Source: Dehalococcoidia bacterium (lineage in GTDB: Bacteria; Chloroflexota; Dehalococcoidia; Dehalococcoidales; E44-bin46). From it: a DNA stretch of 19,734 nt. Numbering within the stretch: the stretch's first letter is position 1; every line of letters starts with the position of its first letter. This document shows positions 1-6,759 of this stretch, piece after piece. The notes beneath the pieces are model-generated. The model was not told the DNA's origin, made no database searches, and was given only the letters and a program-made list of their open reading frames with translations. The stretch covers positions 1 to 19,734 of the forward strand of contig DAOWAU010000005.1 in assembly GCA_030634425.1 (NCBI GenBank). Reading direction: 5' to 3'. Made by a program: the position numbers and the translations under genes.

Positions 1-1535
1 AACTCAAGGCGGACATGACCATATTGACCATGCCCACCAGTCTGTCGAACAAATCTGCCCTCAGCCTCCACTGGCTTAGTTATCGTCTCTTTATAAGCAA
101 CCTGGGGCTTACCCACATTTGCCAATACCTTAAATTCGCTTAATAACCTCTCTATTAGAACTTGGAGGTGAAGCTCACCCATACCTGAGATAACAGTCTG
201 TCCCGTATCTTCATTGTAATCCACTTTAAAGGTAGGGTCCTCTCCAGCCAGTTTGTTTAGGGCTTCCCATATCTTATCCTGGTCGAGCTTGGTTTTGGGT
301 TCAATAGCAACCGCAATAACTGGCTCGGGGAAGCGAATAGATTCCAGTAATACAGGGTGAGTAGAGGTGCATAGGGTATCACCGGTGAAGGTATCCTTGA
401 GACCCGTGGTAGCAACAATAGCCCCGGTATCAGCCTCGGCTATCTCCTCACGACGATTGGCATGCATTAATAATAGCCGCCCGATACGCTCCCTTTTGCC
501 TCGGGCAGCATTAAATATCTGAGCCCCTGCCTTCACTTTACCCGAATATACCCTTAAATAGAGCAGTCTGCCGACAAAGAGGTCAGTTACCACCTTAAAG
601 GCCAGGGCAGTGAAAGGAGCATCATCTCGGGCAGGACAGGTGACCTCAATCCCTCGTTTGGTATCAGTAGCTATTACTGGGGGCATATCTATAGGAGAAG
701 GGAGATAGTTTATGATAGCGTCAAGCAATAGCTGAATACCTTTATTTTTCAGGGCACTGCCACAAAGAATAGGAACCCCTTTATTGGCTATAGTCACCTT
801 TCTTAAGGCTGCTCTCAATTCATCAGGGGCGATGTCCTTACCATCAAGATAAGCCGCCAGAATATGGTCGTCGCTTTCAGCCAACTTTTCAATTAGAGCC
901 TGGCGAAATTCAATACACCTTGGCTGCTCTGACTCAGGGATACCTATCTCTTCTGGCTCCACGTCAGGATTTACATCAAATCGCCACGCCTTATTCTCTA
1001 TTAGGTCAACAACACCATCAAATGAAGCTTCACTACCTAGAGGTAATTGTATGGGCAAGGGCTTGGCTTCCAGCCGCTCTTTAATGGTAGCCAAACTGCG
1101 GTCAAAGCTGGCACCGATTCGATCCATCTTGTTGATGAAACAGATTCTCGGCACCTTATATCTATCAGCCTGTCGCCATACCGCCTCTGATTGAGCCTCA
1201 ACCCCAGCTACAGCATCGAAAACCACCACTGCCCCATCCAATACCCTCAGGCTACGCTCCACCTCAGCAGTAAAATCCACATGCCCCGGAGTGTCAATAA
1301 TATTGATGCGGCGATCTTGCCACAAACAGGTAGTAGCCGCAGCCGTAATAGTAATGCCACGCTCTCGTTCCTGCGCCATCCAATCCATTACAGCTGTGCC
1401 TTCATCCACCTCACCAATCTTATAGGTACGACCGGTATAGTATAGTACCCTTTCGGTGATGGTAGTCTTACCGGCATCAATGTGCGCGATAATACCTATA
1501 TTTCGTATCTGCTCTAAGGGAAAACTCCTACGCAT
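1..1535 (-). CDS. fusA: Elongation factor G, N-terminal three quarters (3' end outside window)
   Basis: EF-G is the GTPase that moves tRNAs and mRNA through the ribosome and, with RRF, helps recycle it. The frame is open from ATG at 1535 to the window edge, about 511 residues of a family that is usually near 690. Visible GTPase motifs are AHIDAGKTT (G1, residues 17-25), RGITI (G2), DTPGHVDF (G3), NKMD (G4) and GSA (G5). The frame continues through domain II into domain III ([14 protein letters not shown]) and the start of domain IV (GHGQYGHV). The start fits a GAGG ribosome binding site and lies 25 bp after the rpsG stop, as third gene of the str operon. Nothing is damaged; only the C-terminal end is missing because of the window border. 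Confidence 0.97.
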   Translation of the reverse strand, partial: MRRSFPLEQIRNIGIIAHIDAGKTTITERVLYYTGRTYKIGEVDEGTAVMDWMAQERERGITITAAATTCLWQDRRINIIDTPGHVDFTAEVERSLRVLDGAVVVFDAVAGVEAQSEAVWRQADRYKVPRICFINKMDRIGASFDRSLATIKERLEAKPLPIQLPLGSEASFDGVVDLIENKAWRFDVNPDVEPEEIGIPESEQPRCIEFRQALIEKLAESDDHILAAYLDGKDIAPDELRAALRKVTIANKGVPILCGSALKNKGIQLLLDAIINYLPSPIDMPPVIATDTKRGIEVTCPARDDAPFTALAFKVVTDLFVGRLLYLRVYSGKVKAGAQIFNAARGKRERIGRLLLMHANRREEIAEADTGAIVATTGLKDTFTGDTLCTSTHPVLLESIRFPEPVIAVAIEPKTKLDQDKIWEALNKLAGEDPTFKVDYNEDTGQTVISGMGELHLQVLIERLLSEFKVLANVGKPQVAYKETITKPVEAEGRFVRQTGGHGQYGHVRLE

Positions 1536-1560
1536 TGTCCTGTCCTCTACCTTAACACTC

Positions 1561-2031
1561 TTACCATCTATAGTGGGCAAAGGCTCTATTGGCCTGAGCC
1601 ATTCTATAAACGTCCTCACGCTTTTTAATAGTCGCCCCTTCACTTTTTGAGGCGTCACGAAGTTCAGCAGCCAACCTCTCCCCCATAGATCTACCTGTCC
1701 TGGCTCTGGCTGATTTTAGCAGCCAGCGTATCGCCAAAGAAAGACCACGACGAGGGGCAACCTCCACCGGCACCTGATAGGTAGCACCTCCAACCCGCCG
1801 AGGCTTAACCTCAAGCACAGGAGTGGCATTCTTTATCGCCTCTTCCAAAACATCGAGCGGGGCTTTTGACGCCTGCCGCTCGAGAACTCCCAGAGCATCG
1901 TAGACAATCGTCTCCGCTGTGCTCTTCTTGCCCCCCATCATTATTCTATTAATCAGCTTGGTCACAAGCACACTGTCATATTTAGCATCGGGAGGTAGCT
2001 CCCTTATTATCACTCGGCCTCGCCTTGGCAT
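1561..2031 (-). CDS. rpsG: 30S ribosomal protein S7
   Basis: S7 is a primary 16S rRNA-binding protein that nucleates the 30S head and lies near the E-site tRNA and the exit of the mRNA channel. The 156-residue product has the usual family length and begins MPRRGRV. It shows the conserved blocks [28 protein letters not shown] and the C-terminal [10 protein letters not shown]. The ATG is preceded by a near-perfect AGGAGGT ribosome binding site in the 14-bp gap after rpsL, so it is translated from the str operon mRNA. In E. coli the rpsL-rpsG gap is about 100 nt and carries the S7 autoregulatory site; a 14-bp gap cannot hold that structure, so any feedback control must lie elsewhere, perhaps in the long leader before rpsL. 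Confidence 0.98.
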   Translation of the reverse strand: MPRRGRVIIRELPPDAKYDSVLVTKLINRIMMGGKKSTAETIVYDALGVLERQASKAPLDVLEEAIKNATPVLEVKPRRVGGATYQVPVEVAPRRGLSLAIRWLLKSARARTGRSMGERLAAELRDASKSEGATIKKREDVYRMAQANRAFAHYRW

Positions 2032-2045
2032 TTTACCTCCTTAAT

Positions 2046-2561
2046 TTAAGTAGCCTCAGCCTCAGCCTCAGCCTCAGCCTCAACCTCAGCCTCAACCCCA
2101 GCCTCAGCTCCAGCCTCAGCCTCAACCTCAGCCTCAACCCTGACTAACTCTTTAGTTCGCTTGCTTCCATACTTACTACGACTCTGACGACGATTAACCA
2201 CACCGCCAGCATCCAGTGCCCCCCGGATGATACGGTAACGAACGCCAGGTAAATCCTTCACACGACCCCCGCGAATCAGGACCACGGAGTGCTCCTGCAA
2301 CTCATGCCCTTCACCGGGGATATAAGCTATTACCTCCATCCCATTAGTCAGCCGCACCCTAGCTATCTTACGCAAGGCTGAATTGGGTTTCTTAGGGGTG
2401 GTGGTCTTAACATGAATACACACCCCCCGCTTCTGCGGAGAACCCTTCCCCATCAGCCTTCTATTCTTCAAGGCGTTATAGGTAAGGCGCAATGCTGGCG
2501 TTTTGGTCTTCTTAACCGCCCTCTTACGCCCTTTACGAATAAGCTGGTTAACTGTAGGCAT
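2046..2561 (-). CDS. rpsL: 30S ribosomal protein S12 with an acidic Glu/Ala repeat tail
   Basis: S12 sits at the decoding centre of the 30S subunit and influences accuracy and streptomycin response. Core motifs are intact: [21 protein letters not shown] (the lysine linked to streptomycin sensitivity is present), [13 protein letters not shown] and [13 protein letters not shown], which includes the Asp that RimO methylthiolates in E. coli. An N-terminal insert around residues 26-39, typical of Gram-positive-type S12, is present. The product is 171 residues against the usual 123-140. The excess is a C-terminal tail, residues about 143-171, made almost only of Glu, Ala, Val and Gly and encoded by tandem hexamers. 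The ATG has an AAGGTG site about 9 nt upstream. It is the first gene of the str operon. The core call is certain; whether the tail is kept in the mature protein is unknown. Confidence 0.97.
   Translation of the reverse strand: MPTVNQLIRKGRKRAVKKTKTPALRLTYNALKNRRLMGKGSPQKRGVCIHVKTTTPKKPNSALRKIARVRLTNGMEVIAYIPGEGHELQEHSVVLIRGGRVKDLPGVRYRIIRGALDAGGVVNRRQSRSKYGSKRTKELVRVEAEVEAEAGAEAGVEAEVEAEAEAEAEAT
2049..2141 (-). repeat. Imperfect hexanucleotide tandem repeat inside the 3' end of rpsL
   Basis: On the plus strand the unit GCCTCA and close variants (ACCTCA, ACCCCA, GCTCCA) repeat about fifteen times, up to the stop codon. Read on the minus strand the unit is GAGGCT, giving Glu-Ala with occasional Val or Gly. 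The unit length is a multiple of three, so gain or loss of copies changes tail length but keeps the frame. Confidence 0.9.
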
Positions 2562-2587
2562 CGACTCTTCACCTTCTCTACAATTTT

Positions 2588-2613
2588 AATGGATGAGCCT
2601 AGGCTCATCCATT
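2588..2613 (-). promoter_or_regulatory. 26-bp perfect palindrome in the rpsL leader
   Basis: Positions 2588-2600 and 2601-2613 are exact reverse complements, centred on CCTAGG. As RNA this can fold into a stem of about 11 bp with a 4-nt loop, ending some 26 nt before the rpsL start codon. No U-run follows on the minus strand, so a simple intrinsic terminator is unlikely. It may be an attenuation, mRNA-stability or ribosomal-protein binding element, or a DNA operator. Confidence 0.6.
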
Positions 2614-2623
2614 TCTATTTAAC

Positions 2624-2655
2624 TAATAGATTGAATGCCAAGCTTCAATCTATTA
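2624..2655 (-). promoter_or_regulatory. Second hairpin in the rpsL leader (12-bp stem, 8-nt loop)
   Basis: Arms 2624-2635 and 2644-2655 are perfectly complementary around an 8-nt loop. It lies between the predicted str promoter and the palindrome at 2588-2613, so both should be transcribed in the 5' leader of the rpsL mRNA. No U-tract follows it. Its role is not known to me. Confidence 0.6.
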
Positions 2656-2688
2656 CCTATTTAGCATGGTAAGTAAATGCAATTTTAA

Positions 2689-2718
2689 AGTTTATCACAG
2701 CTAGAGACTACATGTCAA
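2689..2718 (-). promoter_or_regulatory. Predicted promoter of the str operon
   Basis: On the minus strand TTGACA (2718-2713, exact consensus) is followed after 18 bp by TAAACT (2694-2689), with TGA just before it giving an extended -10. Transcription would start near 2682, leaving a leader of roughly 120 nt before rpsL. The 41 bp between this promoter and the end of the upstream gene show no terminator-like hairpin. Confidence 0.7.
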
Positions 2719-2758
2719 CAGCTACAGGCGGGATAGTTGCCAAGGGGTGGGAATAAAA

Positions 2759-3274
2759 TCAATCTATATTTTCTCCCTGGTAGGCTCCGCGATAGCCCTC
2801 TGTCTCCCCGGTTAGCCATAAGAAAACAAGCTGTATGATTCTGGCATTCTTCTGCAAACGAAACCCCTGAGGATTATAGACTACCATCAGAGATTGAGAA
2901 CGGCCGGAGTAGCCGGCATCCCACACAGCGGTGTTTACCGTGACACCACAACGAAGCAAGCTCGACCTTGATGTAGCCAATGCCATGACATTTTTAGGTA
3001 GATGGACAATCTCGTTATAAGTAATAGAGTAGACACCGGGCATCAGGTCAATAAAGCCCAGCCCATCGAACGCCAGCGGAGCTAGATCCGATATCAGCCT
3101 CTGGCTATCCTTAACCGCTATCCTACCTGATGACTGGAGCATTGCCACCTCACGCAGGGTAAGGTCAATGCCATTAGGTTGAACCTGCTCCTCAAGGTCA
3201 ATGTAGCCTTCTACCAGAGGCGGCTCTTGCTTTATCAATCTACGAATATCTTGCTGGGATAAAACAGCTGACAT
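2759..3274 (-). CDS. dCTP deaminase/dUTPase-family protein, probably a dUTPase
   Basis: Enzymes of this trimeric superfamily act on dCTP or dUTP to supply dUMP and keep uracil out of DNA. The product is 171 residues from ATG 3274 (starting MSAVLSQQDIRRLI, as homologues do); the frame can be extended to a TTG at 3349 but that would begin 3 nt after the tRNA gene. Family blocks seen: PNGIDLTLRE, ATSRSSLLRCGV (phosphate-binding RSSL), AVWDAGYSG with the conserved Asp, NARIIQLVF and YQGEN. The residues that define the E. coli deaminase site (His125, Arg126 and the catalytic Glu138 in VLEFYN) align with Ala, Val and Val here (LMVVYN). That pattern suits a dUTP diphosphatase better than a deaminase. 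Automated annotation will probably still say dcd. The gene probably shares the transcript of the tRNA just upstream. Confidence 0.8.
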   Translation of the reverse strand: MSAVLSQQDIRRLIKQEPPLVEGYIDLEEQVQPNGIDLTLREVAMLQSSGRIAVKDSQRLISDLAPLAFDGLGFIDLMPGVYSITYNEIVHLPKNVMALATSRSSLLRCGVTVNTAVWDAGYSGRSQSLMVVYNPQGFRLQKNARIIQLVFLWLTGETEGYRGAYQGENID

Positions 3275-3352
3275 TTTCCAGACTCTACTCCACTCTACCT
3301 GATTCACCAGAAAAGGGGACAAGGTAGGCATAGACAGAAGAACAATCAAAAG

Positions 3353-3424
<72 letters not shown>

Positions 3425-3436
3425 ATCCAGTTCAAA

Positions 3437-3466
3437 TATATACCACAGGTCGAAGCGGAGTGTCAA
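3437..3466 (-). promoter_or_regulatory. Predicted promoter of the tRNA-Met gene (and dUTPase-family gene)
   Basis: TTGACA (3466-3461) and TATATA (3442-3437) on the minus strand are 18 bp apart, with TGG before the -10. Transcription would start near 3430, only about 6 nt before the mature tRNA 5' end. No terminator is visible between the tRNA and the next gene. Confidence 0.75.
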
Positions 3467-3527
3467 TCTGGAGACGAGGGTAAAGAATCCGATCAACCTC
3501 GATTACACATTGCCGTTTCAGCCAAGG

Positions 3528-4610
3528 TTAATCCCACCTTTTTAGAGTGCGTATTGCGCTGGCTTTAAAACTAGTGTGAACCAGCTTGCCGATGGCGAGA
3601 TTCAATTCTTCGGCTGATTTTTTTGTCACTAAGGCTAGTAGGGGAAAACCGCAGTCCACTTCAATTCTAATAAGCGGCCCTACCAAGGCCATCCTCACTA
3701 TCTTACCCCGGAAAGTGTTTCTGGCACTGCCTACCCCTTTAGAGAGGGTCAGGGTTATATCCTCAGGCCTGATTAGGGCATAAACTTTTTCCCCCAGTTC
3801 ATAGTCCGAAATCGCTTCGATAACATTTCCATCTATCTCTATAGCAGCCAGACTGTCCTCTTTTTTGGTTATAGCGCCAGCCAAGATATTATCGACACCG
3901 ACAAACTCAGCCACCTCTTTGCTCCTGGGCAGAGTGAATACTTCGCTGGGGCTACCTACCTGGAGTATTTCACCGTCTACCAGTACACCAACCCGGCCGG
4001 CAATGCGCTGCCCCTGAGACATATCATGGGTAGCCATTACTATGGTTATCGTCCGCCTACCGATAATGTGCGATAGAATCTCTTCTATTTTTGACACTGA
4101 AATGGGGTCTAGATTAGCAGTAGGCTCATCAAGCAAGAGTAAATCTGGTTCGGTTACCAAAGCACGGGCTATAGCCACCCGCTGGGTCTCACCCCCTGAA
4201 AGCGTTTTGGCGTTCCTGTCCCTGTAGTTGGTCATGCCTACAAGCTCTAAGACCTCTTCTACCTTTTGCCGGATAATCTCCTTCTTTACCCCCCTCCATC
4301 GTAACCCACAGGCGATGTTATCATAGACACTCATAGTGAACACCACCGGCTTCTGTTGCACAAATGACATCCTGCGGCGTACTTCCAGCCTTTCAGCTTT
4401 GGGACGGGTAACCTCTACCCCATCGAAATATATTTTGCCTGAGACCGGCGGCTCCAAAAGGTTCAAAATCCTGAGCAAGGTCGTCTTCCCAGCGCCAGTA
4501 GGACCAATCAGGGCAAAGACCTCACCCCTCTCCAGGCTAAGGTTTATATGCTTCAAGACGTATCGGTTTCCGTATTTTTGTCCTAGGTTGATGGTTTCTA
4601 AAAAAGCCAT
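3528..4610 (-). CDS. tupC: Tungstate ABC transporter, ATP-binding protein
   Basis: This is the cytoplasmic ATPase that would energise tungstate import with the permease encoded just upstream. The 360-residue protein has Walker A GPTGAGKTT (36-44), a Q-loop glutamine in FVQQKP (about 85), the ABC signature LSGGETQ (137-143), Walker B LLLLDEP (157-163) and the switch histidine in ATHD (195). After about residue 235 comes an extra C-terminal domain with the layout of a TOBE-type oxyanion-binding domain (NILAGAITKK, LIRPEDITL), as in molybdate, tungstate and phosphonate transporters. The ATG follows the tupB stop by 4 bp, so the genes are translationally close. Substrate is assigned from the neighbouring TupA; on its own it could be a molybdate or sulfate ATPase. 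Confidence 0.92.
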   Translation of the reverse strand: MAFLETINLGQKYGNRYVLKHINLSLERGEVFALIGPTGAGKTTLLRILNLLEPPVSGKIYFDGVEVTRPKAERLEVRRRMSFVQQKPVVFTMSVYDNIACGLRWRGVKKEIIRQKVEEVLELVGMTNYRDRNAKTLSGGETQRVAIARALVTEPDLLLLDEPTANLDPISVSKIEEILSHIIGRRTITIVMATHDMSQGQRIAGRVGVLVDGEILQVGSPSEVFTLPRSKEVAEFVGVDNILAGAITKKEDSLAAIEIDGNVIEAISDYELGEKVYALIRPEDITLTLSKGVGSARNTFRGKIVRMALVGPLIRIEVDCGFPLLALVTKKSAEELNLAIGKLVHTSFKASAIRTLKRWD

Positions 4611-4614
4611 TACG

Positions 4615-5301
4615 TTACCTCTGCTGGAGTCTGTTTAGAGTTAAATTTATTGCCAGCGCCAGAGAGAGCAGTATTATCCCCAAGGCCATCGCTAGTTCAA
4701 AATCACCCTTTGATGTTTCAAGCGAGATGGCAGTAGTGAGGATTCTGGTAAACCCCTTGATGTTACCACCGACCATTAAGGCTAACCCGACCTCTGATAG
4801 CGCCCGGCCAAAGCCCATTATTACCGCAGTCAGTACGGCATATCTCGCTTCCTTGAGAGTAATGAGAGCCGCCTGTAGCCGGCTGGCACCGAGAGAAATC
4901 GCAGTCTCTGATACCGCCTTGTCCACACCTCTCAGAGCCGAGATAGTAAGGCCCAGCATAAGAGGGGTTATCAGAATCACCTGCCCTATCACCATTACTT
5001 TAGGTGTGAACATGATGTTTAAACCACCGAGTGGTCCAGCTTGGGAAAAAAGGACAAGCACCAAGAGACCAACAACAACAGTGGGCAGGCTGAATAGGGT
5101 CTGAATGAGACTTATTAGCCCCCGTTTACCCGGAAAGCGAGAAAAATGGATAAGGCTACCCAGCGGTATCGAGATTAGGGTAACGATACTGCAAGAGGTC
5201 GCTGAAATAGCTAGAGACCACCTGGTTATCTCTAACACTTCCGAGTCAAGAGATGCGATAAGCTGTACTGCTTTAACTATTCCTTGCCATAGTTCATCCA
5301 A
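4615..5301 (-). CDS. tupB: Tungstate ABC transporter, permease protein
   Basis: This inner-membrane channel subunit passes tungstate delivered by TupA. The 228-residue protein is very hydrophobic, with about five or six membrane segments (for example around residues 30-52, 63-85, 103-122, 152-178 and 203-222). The loop ETAISLGASRLQAAL around residues 131-145 is the EAA-type motif that docks on the ATPase. The start is a TTG at 5301 with GGTGAG 8 nt upstream; no better in-frame ATG exists before the first membrane segment. It lies 23 bp after tupA and 4 bp before tupC. Length and layout match the TupB family rather than the longer ModB-ModC fusion types. Confidence 0.92.
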   Translation of the reverse strand: MDELWQGIVKAVQLIASLDSEVLEITRWSLAISATSCSIVTLISIPLGSLIHFSRFPGKRGLISLIQTLFSLPTVVVGLLVLVLFSQAGPLGGLNIMFTPKVMVIGQVILITPLMLGLTISALRGVDKAVSETAISLGASRLQAALITLKEARYAVLTAVIMGFGRALSEVGLALMVGGNIKGFTRILTTAISLETSKGDFELAMALGIILLSLALAINLTLNRLQQR

Positions 5302-5324
5302 TGTATCTTCTCACCGATGGATTC

Positions 5325-6200
5325 TTAAGATTGAGGTTCAGCTTCAGCACAAGGGGTGAATAGAGACATACCATATTCTCTGGCACCGTAGTTGCCGATT
5401 AACTCCTGTATTTCAGGTGAAGTAAGAAACCTCACCAGGTTATTTGCCGCTTCATAATCCACCGAAGGATTCTCCTCAGGATTACAGGCAATGACCGAGT
5501 AAACGTTAAGCAGTATGCTACCTTTGTCCACGACAGGTACCAGATCGATTTTGCCTTTATAGGCAAGGAAAGTCCCCACGTCAGTCAGGGTATATCCCCG
5601 CTTTTCGCTGGCCATAAGCAAGGTGGGACCCATACCTCTGCCAGCCTCTATATACCACTGCCCGGCACTGCGGACAGCTTCATAGTCATAGCCGGCGCTT
5701 TCCCAGACTGCCTTTTCTTTGCCATGGGTTCCTGAGTCGTCGCCGCGAGATATGAAAGCTGCTGTTTCGGCATCAGCAAGCCTCCTGAAGGCATCCTCAG
5801 GTACCATGCCCTTAATGCCTATCGGGTCGCTTGCTGGCCCAACGATGAGGAAATAGTTATAGGCAAAAGGAACCCGCTCCACGCCATACCCCTCAGCGAT
5901 AAATTCTTCTTCGTGGCTCCTCGAATGTACAGTAATGACATCCACATCTCCTCGGCGCCCATATTCCAGGGCTATGCCGGTTCCGGCATACAAAATATCC
6001 AATTCAACGCTATACTCTTTCTCAAATATTGGCTCAAGGTATTCCCAAAGGCCGGTGTCATAAAGGCTGGTAGTAGTGGCTAGACGCAGCCTCTCTTTCG
6101 GTGGGAGTGGCTCAGCCCCCCGGGCAACACAGCCAATAGTAGCAGCCAGCACGCTTACAAGGGTAAGGGTTACTGCTAAATAGCGAAAAGACTTTTTCAA
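5325..6200 (-). CDS. tupA: Tungstate-binding lipoprotein of an ABC transporter
   Basis: TupA captures tungstate outside the membrane and hands it to TupB. The 291-residue protein starts with a lipoprotein signal: KKSFR, a hydrophobic stretch, and ATIGC with the lipid-bearing Cys at 24 (Thr at -3 is a little unusual). The mature part has the TupA hallmark ATTTSLYDTGLW (41-52), in which the Thr/Ser run contacts the oxyanion, and SRGDDSGTH (151-159), the second ligand-binding segment. The start is TTG at 6200, preceded by GGGAGG about 7 nt away; the ATGs nearby are out of frame. It is the first gene of tupABC and lies behind the leader RNA at 6240-6400. Selectivity for tungstate over molybdate rests on family membership. 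Confidence 0.94.
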   Translation of the reverse strand: MKKSFRYLAVTLTLVSVLAATIGCVARGAEPLPPKERLRLATTTSLYDTGLWEYLEPIFEKEYSVELDILYAGTGIALEYGRRGDVDVITVHSRSHEEEFIAEGYGVERVPFAYNYFLIVGPASDPIGIKGMVPEDAFRRLADAETAAFISRGDDSGTHGKEKAVWESAGYDYEAVRSAGQWYIEAGRGMGPTLLMASEKRGYTLTDVGTFLAYKGKIDLVPVVDKGSILLNVYSVIACNPEENPSVDYEAANNLVRFLTSPEIQELIGNYGAREYGMSLFTPCAEAEPQS

Positions 6201-6239
6201 TGCAATCCTCCCGGATTTTGGTAAAAGGAAACCAAATGG

Positions 6240-6262
6240 AAAAGCACCTCGGAAAGAGGCGC
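6240..6262 (-). terminator. Intrinsic terminator of the tup leader (expression platform)
   Basis: On the minus strand 6262-6256 and 6250-6244 form a 7-bp GC-rich stem (one G-U pair) with a 5-nt loop, followed by four U residues. It lies between the aptamer and tupA. An alternative helix between 6300-6287 and 6264-6251 pairs at 12 of 14 positions and would dismantle this stem, so it can act as an antiterminator. Confidence 0.7.
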
Positions 6263-6304
6263 TCTAAATGACACAAATATTAGCATGAGCTCTCCTTTCC
6301 AAAC

Positions 6305-6400
6305 ACGGGAGGCACCACCGTTTCCAGTGATACCCTACCGGCCAATCTCCATAGTTGCCCTTAGGAGAATAGGCTCGAAGAGATATCTCTACTTTCGAGC
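6305..6400 (-). ncRNA. Moco/Tuco-type riboswitch aptamer upstream of tupABC
   Basis: The leader contains a perfect 10-bp stem (6334-6325 with 6320-6311, G-U pairs allowed) capped by a GAAA tetraloop, a 5-bp stem (6368-6364 with 6350-6346) enclosing GGGCAACTAT, an outer hairpin (6400-6394 with 6379-6373), and the linkers GGCCGGT and GGTGCCTCCCG. From memory these agree with the MOCO RNA motif, which controls molybdenum-cofactor synthesis and molybdate/tungstate transport genes. With a tungstate importer downstream, the tungsten-cofactor version (Tuco) is plausible. Ligand binding would be expected to favour the terminator and shut off uptake. Exact ends and ligand are inferred. Confidence 0.8.
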
Positions 6401-6404
6401 TATG

Positions 6405-6433
6405 ATAGTATCACACCTCAAAATAGCTGTCAA
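6405..6433 (-). promoter_or_regulatory. Predicted promoter of tupABC
   Basis: TTGACA (6433-6428) and TACTAT (6410-6405) on the minus strand are spaced by exactly 17 bp, with TGA forming an extended -10. Transcription would begin near 6398-6401, at the 5' edge of the structured leader, which fits a riboswitch read from its first nucleotides. Confidence 0.8.
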
Positions 6434-6478
6434 ACTTGATAGAGACCTTTAGGGAGAACAGAGTCAGGAAGAGATATA

Positions 6479-6652
6479 CTACCTTCCTCGCTTTTCATAA
6501 TCAGGACACCAAGTAGCATTGGGACGCGCCGGGTCATGACACGCCCCCCGCCAGTTCCACTTACAGCTGTCACAGAGAAAAATATTCTTTCCCAGCGCCT
6601 TCTTAATCCTGAGGGAGAACCTGTGTCTCCACGGGAGCTTAGCGGACTTCAT
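6479..6652 (-). CDS. Small four-cysteine protein (57 aa), function unknown
   Basis: I do not recognise a named family. The short frame begins with ATG at 6652, preceded by GAGG 6 nt upstream, and ends with TAG at 6479. The N-terminal half is basic (MKSAKLPWRHRFSLRIKKAL). The second half carries CDSC (about residues 28-31), then Cys at about 40 and 48, with several Trp and Pro and an ending PDYEKRGR. The two CxxC-like pairs could form a zinc or Fe-S knuckle. Support for a real gene: correct ribosome binding site, a good extended -10 promoter at 6687-6715, position in an otherwise empty gap, and a non-random composition. It ends about 45 bp before the tup promoter and reads in the same direction, so its transcript may run into tup. 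Confidence 0.6.
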   Translation of the reverse strand: MKSAKLPWRHRFSLRIKKALGKNIFLCDSCKWNWRGACHDPARPNATWCPDYEKRGR

Positions 6653-6686
6653 CCCCAACCTCGACTAATTCAAAAAATACCTTTTT

Positions 6687-6715
6687 AGTATACCAGGATA
6701 GGTGTCATCCAGCAA
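6687..6715 (-). promoter_or_regulatory. Predicted promoter of the small Cys-rich gene
   Basis: On the minus strand TTGCTG (6715-6710) is 17 bp from TATACT (6692-6687), with TGG before the -10. The -35 is weak (3 of 6) but the extended -10 is strong. It is back to back with the corA promoter. Confidence 0.6.
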
Positions 6716-6721
6716 TAATTG

Positions 6722-6730
6722 TGCTAAAAT
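6722..6730 (+). promoter_or_regulatory. Predicted extended -10 promoter element of corA
   Basis: TGC followed by TAAAAT (6725-6730) is a good extended -10 about 30 bp before the corA start. The best -35 at 17 bp is GTGTCA (6702-6707), a poor match, so the promoter would rely on the extended -10. Confidence 0.5.
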
Positions 6731-6759
6731 AGGCTACTATATTTAAAAGGTGATTCATC

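Noticed and set aside
2049..2141. CRISPR array or intergenic satellite
   Set aside because: Units are 6 bp without spacers and lie in frame inside rpsL; a coding microsatellite explains them.
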